NCBI GenBank assembly: GCA_963971425.1
Contig: OZ020518.1
Coordinates: forward strand, 7,853,989 to 7,917,988
Direction of reading: 5' to 3'
DNA length: 64,000 nucleotides
Source of the DNA: Bryoerythrophyllum caledonicum
Taxonomy: Eukaryota; Streptophyta; Bryopsida; Pottiales; Pottiaceae
Positions within the stretch are counted from its first letter, which is position 1; the number at the start of each line of letters is the position of its first letter. The translations under genes and the position numbers were made by a program. Below the pieces are notes generated by a model. That model did not search any database. It saw only the letters and a program-made list of their open reading frames with translations, and had not been told where the DNA came from. Of the stretch, positions 59,753 to 64,000 are shown piece by piece.

Positions 59753-60566
59753 TGAGTCACAAGGACCATTGAAGGTTTGGGGTCTTTGGCTTCGTGATTG
59801 ATGAGGCACAAGGACCATTGGAGTTCGGAGGCTGGCTTTTTGGGCCTTTGGCTTCCTCATTGTTGGGACAAGGACCAGAGGTTTTGGGGAAGTTTTTGTA
59901 CACTTTTGCCTGTAGACACGTATTTTGTAGGGATTATAGAACGTGTTTGGTACAGAGCGATGGGGAGCTGGACCGAAGGTCAACATCTTTTAATTAGGTG
60001 CGAGGCTCATGGCGAGATTTTTTGCTAGAGACTGAAAGCGTTTTGGGATGTGAATACTCTAGAAGATACGATTTTGAGTTCATGTGCATGACCCTAGACC
60101 TGGATCTTTGCGAGCAACGGTGACAATCGTTCACAAACAGTGTACCCAGGAACTGACTTATTGTACAATTTTGAACAATTGTCAATGAGGAGTATTCATG
60201 TGGCATGTTCCTTGCCATCATGAAAATTTTAAAGGTTTAACTTCGGGTGTGCGGCTTCCTTGGGTAACTCCCATTAAGCATATGCACATGAGCACCATAC
60301 GATGCTATGAGGTACCAAATCCGGCTCCTATGGGACCAAGTTTGGTGTCTCACACCCATATCGGGTTGAGGTGGAAAACTAGTTTGGTTACTAACCAAAC
60401 TATTTGTTTACCCTTCTTCGACTATACAAGTTTTACTATATTTGTAACTTATCCGTTCCTAGTTTGTTCCCACATCGTTCTAATGTGTTCCCAATCTTCC
60501 CAAGTGCATTCCTGATCAAATTCCCAAGTGGGCATGATCATTCCCAAGGGTTCTCAATGTGTAACT
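59753..60566. other. EDM2 3' region
   Basis: Starts with a diverged duplication: 'atgagtcacaaggaccattgaaggttt...ggtctttggcttc' (59751-59795) and 'atgaggcacaaggaccattggagtt...gcctttggcttc' (59800-59857). It straddles the stop codon. Around 60480-60560 the word 'ttcccaagtg' recurs about five times. No other gene is seen. Confidence 0.5.
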
Positions 60567-61216
60567 TTAACCCCTAAATTTCCAAGAGTGCCCTTGGGGG
60601 ACTCAAGAAGGTTTGGGCAAGTACCTCTTGCGTCAATTTATAACATTATTTATTAAATTTTTTAATATAGAGGGACATTACTAAAAGTTTTATGTGAGTC
60701 CAATTTTTTCCTAAATCCGACATTTCATGCAAAAGTTATAGGGTTTTGAAATTGAGATGGGGAGAGCAGGCAAGTCGTGCAACTCCAAAAACTTTTGCTA
60801 GGACACTCTACTGAATGTGAGATTTTCTACACTAGCTAATAATATTGTTTCCTTTACATTGTCAAAAAAATCTCTTGTCTTTAGTGGAAAAAGGCATATA
60901 AATCCAAGTCAAACATTTTCACACATTATCGCACATTGTCGGGCAAGGTACCAAAAAATCTTCTTTTTTTCACATTAAACTTCAAGATCATCATATTTTT
61001 TACTATTAGTTTTTTCCGCAACATTATGTGGTGTAAACCTTCTTGTTGACCATTTGGATTGTCATTCTAAAACATGCTAAATTCACAAAAAATTATAATG
61101 CAAATTGACAAATTTTGAACCTCGACTCCTTCCACAATTTTTTGAATATGCTACATCCCTTTTCTACCTCTTAAAATTGGAGTACAAGGAGCTAATATCA
61201 TGCTTAACATGACGGT
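60567..61216 (+). mobile_element. TTAA MITE copy F, right end missing
   Basis: Starts TTAACCCCTAAATTTCCAAG at 60567 and follows the family through 'gatggggagagcaggcaagtc', 'gtggtgtaaaccttcttgttgacc' and 'catgcttaacatgacggta'. It breaks off at about 61216, where unrelated sequence begins. It resembles copy A most closely by eye. Confidence 0.75.
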
Positions 61217-62602
61217 ATAATCAGTGAGCTAGGGCTAGGAATTTCTTCAATAGGCCGCATTGTCACTGGTAAAGTTGACTTTCGACAATCGGGGGGGGGT
61301 GGATGTTGAGGACAACCGAAATGCAGAAGGAGTTTCTTTGGAGAGTCCCTCTGGAAGCATGCTCTTCCACGTCTTCAATGTCTCCGTATTGGAAAGAAGA
61401 AGGTTGCTCTAGCTCATAGGAGAGGTACGATCGGGGATTCCAACATTCCCTTCTTCTTTCCAGAATTCTTCGAATTCCCAAATGGTCCTGTTACATCCGG
61501 AATTGTGATGATTCTTACCGGAGCCGCCGGATCTTCTGATGTCTGGGTCCCTTGAGTCTCTGGACCTTTCAGAATTATGTTGCTCACCAGCTCCTACATC
61601 CGTACCTAGGTCTTCTCCATCTTTCGGCCGTGGTTGAGGAGGAACCGAATGATCTATCCGCGATTGAGCTTGTCCTCCTTCTCTAGTTTCCCCCTAATGA
61701 GAAGGCTCCGGTTGACACTGTCGACCAAAAAGGTGAGCGCGGTTCGGACTTCCGTCAATGCTCGTGTAGAGGCGTCTGCCCGCTTCTCCGCCTCCTTCTA
61801 CGCCACTCGTGCTTCCGCCAAGGCCGTCTTTGTTTGGTTGAGCTGCTCTTAGAGTCTCGCTCGGATGAGAAAGGCCTGTTGATCCTCCATCACCTTCAGC
61901 CGGACCTCGTTGGTTTTGAGCTCCTTCAACCGGGGGAAAGATGTCGGATATTTCCTCGATTCCCAGATTGTGTAAGACCTCCTTTATGACATCCATGCCA
62001 TCCGCGTTTGTCTAGTTGAGCAACGCGACTAGCCAAACTACATTAGTGAGTAGCTCCATGATGTCCTCACCGGGACGACTAGTGAATTCCGAAAGTTGAG
62101 TCGGAGGCACCCGGCCTCGTATTGTTGAGGGTTTGGCTAGTTCCGGATGAGTACTCTCTTCTTCCGGCTCCGGCTCCTTTTGTACTGACCTGCTTCTCTT
62201 GCATGTCTTGGTGATTAGAGGGGGAGCTGGAAAATTGGGTGTGTCGGATTCTTCTTCGAAATGGGTCCTCGGTCCTTCGTATTTCTGAATACTCGTGAGT
62301 TCCTTGTACTCGTCCTGTTCTGTTGGTGCTAGCATTTCATGTTGTGCGTATTGGTGGGTCAGGAAGGATGGAAGTGGGATATCAGACTTCTTCCCCTCTA
62401 GAGATTCTTGACGAGCGGGTCGACTAGGTCGCTCACTAGAGCGGCCCAGTCTACACTGATCTTCTCCCTCATCGCCCTTAGGAAGGTGGCGGCTCACTTC
62501 AGGACGATTCTCTTTGGCTTCTCCGGATGGAAAATAGGGTTTAGAAATTATAATACCACCGCGGCGTGATGTCACGGGATGTGGCGTCAAGGACCACACC
62601 AC
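61217..62602 (-). pseudogene. decayed gag-like / coiled-coil protein, probably retroelement
   Basis: On the minus strand a 196-codon frame (62602-62012) rich in Glu, Pro and Ser ends LLTNVVWLVALLN. After a stop it continues TNADGMDVIKEVLHNLGIEEISDIFP. Then, in a shifted frame, comes a coiled coil: LKELKTNEVRLKVMEDQQAFLIRARL*EQLNQTKTALAEARVA*KEAEKRADASTRALTEVRTAL. At least four stops and one frameshift are present. The shape (charged, Pro-rich head and coiled coil) suggests a gag-like protein; no CCHC finger, protease or reverse transcriptase is seen, so the assignment is tentative. Confidence 0.4.
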
Positions 62603-63140
62603 ATCTCGTGGTGTTAGCGTAGGTTGGATTAGTCTAATCTACGTTAGTTTATGTGAGAACGTGCGTTTGGCGCAACATACTCATCCGGTGGATGGAATTC
62701 ATCCATCTAGGGTTGTGGTTGTGTGTATACTGCTGCATACGTCCTTGATTTGACGTCTTTGTCAAGTCAAGCTTTGTGAGTGTTTAGAGAGTGATTTGTG
62801 AGTGATTACTTGTAAGTGATGGTTTTCATTAGTAAATGCTCCTCATTCTCTAGTTCTACTTGCACTCGTTGATTCTCCCCTTGTGTAGTGCGAGACGCTT
62901 GACTCTCGTGTGATTTCATTCTTGTTCACTTGACAAAGACCTCCCGCAATCTCTTCTTTAATTCTTAAATGTGAGCTCAGGTGAGTAGAATTTTTTTGTG
63001 GGTACTTAGATTGATGTTGTAGAATGCGCTTGGATGAAGACAAAAGAACAAACGGCGCTCAATTTGGAGAATTTTTAAAGAAATTGTGGGCGTTCAAAGT
63101 TTGGAATGAAGAAGTGCAGAATTCTGGTCTGCGCCAATTT
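62603..63140. other. non-coding stretch flanking the gag-like region
   Basis: Contains an imperfect palindrome around 62615-62640 ('gtaggttggattag' against 'ctaatctac') and a run of 'gtgagtg/gtaagtg' words at 62770-62820. It could be part of an LTR, but no matching second copy lies in the window. Confidence 0.3.
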
Positions 63141-63369
63141 TTCATCCACTGCGTCGTTTTTCATCCATTGCGTCGTTTCTCATCCGCCGCTGGTTCTTCA
63201 TCCACTGCGTCGTTTTTCATCCATTGCGTCGTTTCTCATCCGCCGCTGGTTCTTCATCTGCTGCGGCGATTATTCATCCATTTCGCAAATTTTCATCCCA
63301 ATCACGATTTTTCATCCACTGTGCCAATTTTCATCCGCGGTGGACAGATTTCATCCACTATGGATGAAA
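63141..63369 (+). repeat. 19-bp-period TTCATCC array, 12 units
   Basis: The word TTCATCC (or CTCATCC/TTCATCT) starts at 63141, 63160, 63179, 63197, 63216, 63235, 63253, 63273, 63292, 63311, 63330 and 63350, a spacing of 18-20 bases. The first six units form two near-identical 56-base blocks ('ttcatccactgcgtcgtttt...ccgccgctggttc'). The array ends in the palindrome TTTCATCCACTATGGATGAAA at 63349-63369. A 19-base period cannot preserve a reading frame. Confidence 0.9.
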
Positions 63370-64000
63370 CTGTATTTTGGCCAGATTTAAACAACTGTGA
63401 GTTCATATCTTCCAAAATAATTACTATTTTTGAATTCCAACTTCGGATTTGAGCTTTTGAGGGGGATTTTTATTTGGGAGGCAAGAAAATCTTTTGGTAT
63501 GAAAGTTTTTTTAAAATCACATTTTTAGGTGGCTATTAAAAAAAAAGGTCGGCACTTTGGAAGGGGATTGCAAGATTTGTTACTCGGTTTGGAGTGACAT
63601 TCTTTTGCACCTATAGTTTGGAATTCCGTCATTTAATCCCATTTCGATAGTGGATTGGCGATTCTCGCATTTCTCACCCATTGAATTGCATTTTCATAGG
63701 GGATTTGTGTTTTTGAACACCGCGGACAAATTCCCACTATTTTCCTTAGTGCTAGATTTTGGGAAGGAACTTCTAGTATTTCTCTTTGTATTGCAGGTTT
63801 GCGACCTGGGCCATCCATTGCAGGCGTGTGCGAGTGGCTTTGACCCCTTGTCATTTCTGCTTTTATGTTGTTGGGGGATAGGATCCGGGTTGGATTTCTG
63901 GATTCTTGTGCGGTACCTTCCCCGTGTTGCGGGCTTGTTACCTGTGTTTTCTGGTGGCCCCATTTATTGTTTGCTAGCTTGTGATAGTGTACCGTAGAGG
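63370..64000. other. end of window, no gene recognised
   Basis: A plus-strand frame at 63650-63997 is hydrophobic but has no recognisable features, and an overlapping minus-strand frame (63694-63963) is equally anonymous. GC-richer from about 63790 onward. It could belong to the same element as the TTCATCC array. Confidence 0.3.

Noticed and set aside
59402-59986. Minus-strand ORFs with GNQGEARLGNQ or RVSETRGR repeats
   Set aside because: They are mirror images of the 24-bp coding repeats of EDM2, which has splice sites and conserved domains on the plus strand.
62590-63000. LTR of a retrotransposon next to the gag-like region
   Set aside because: No second copy, no primer-binding site and no polypurine tract could be identified.
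1-64000. tRNA, rRNA or CRISPR features
   Set aside because: I looked for tRNA box A/B patterns, rRNA-like stretches and regularly spaced direct repeats. The only regular array (63.1 kb) has 19-bp spacing and no spacers.

Overview
This is nuclear DNA of a land plant. Five host genes have spliced exons with GT-AG introns of mostly 70-1000 bases, and all belong to plant families: a GUB_WAK/LRK10-like receptor kinase, symplekin (ESP4/PTA1), an LRR-VIII receptor kinase of the HPCA1 group, a JAGGED-like C2H2 zinc finger, and EDM2. Gene spacing is wide and the space between genes is AT-rich and full of DNA-transposon debris. I cannot name the species. A seed-free plant (moss, liverwort or lycophyte) is my guess, no more than that.

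Layout. 1-2.3 kb: two copies of a TTAA-flanked MITE family, one of them inside a phosphoglycerate-mutase gene fragment. 3.7-6.1 kb: GUB_WAK receptor kinase (minus, 4 exons, intact). 6.9-8.4 kb: a MITE nested in a MITE. 9.6-12.0 kb: a decayed SWIM/Cys/His-rich coding region (minus). 12.8-23.9 kb: a likely 11-kb decayed DNA transposon with a DUF7869-type transposase (minus), an unrecognised multi-frame protein (plus) and a pair of inverted end-like repeats; more nested MITEs lie in its middle. 24.9-35.9 kb: symplekin, for which I could place all 27 exons in one open frame. 37.0-42.8 kb: HPCA1-like LRR receptor kinase (minus). 44.7-46.8 kb: intron-bearing fragments of phenylalanyl-tRNA synthetase beta and ADP-glucose pyrophosphorylase large subunit. 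46.9-48.1 kb: JAGGED-like zinc finger. 48.4-50.0 kb: an inverted partial copy of the LRR kinase, broken by a MITE. 50.2-52.3 kb: a complete Tc1-type element (DD34E) with inverted repeats, TA target duplication and a single stop in its transposase. 54.9-59.75 kb: EDM2. 60.6-64 kb: a truncated MITE, a decayed gag-like coiled-coil region, and a 12-unit, 19-bp-period TTCATCC array.

How it fits together. The two kinases are cell-surface receptors. Symplekin is the scaffold of the pre-mRNA cleavage/polyadenylation machinery, and EDM2 is known in Arabidopsis for controlling poly(A)-site choice at transposon-bearing introns, so two poly(A)-related genes lie about 19 kb apart; this may be coincidence. 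The most distinctive content is mobile DNA: a piggyBac-like TTAA MITE family whose insertion sites can be proved inside this window, a candidate two-gene DUF7869 transposon, and an almost intact Tc1 element of a type unusual in plants.
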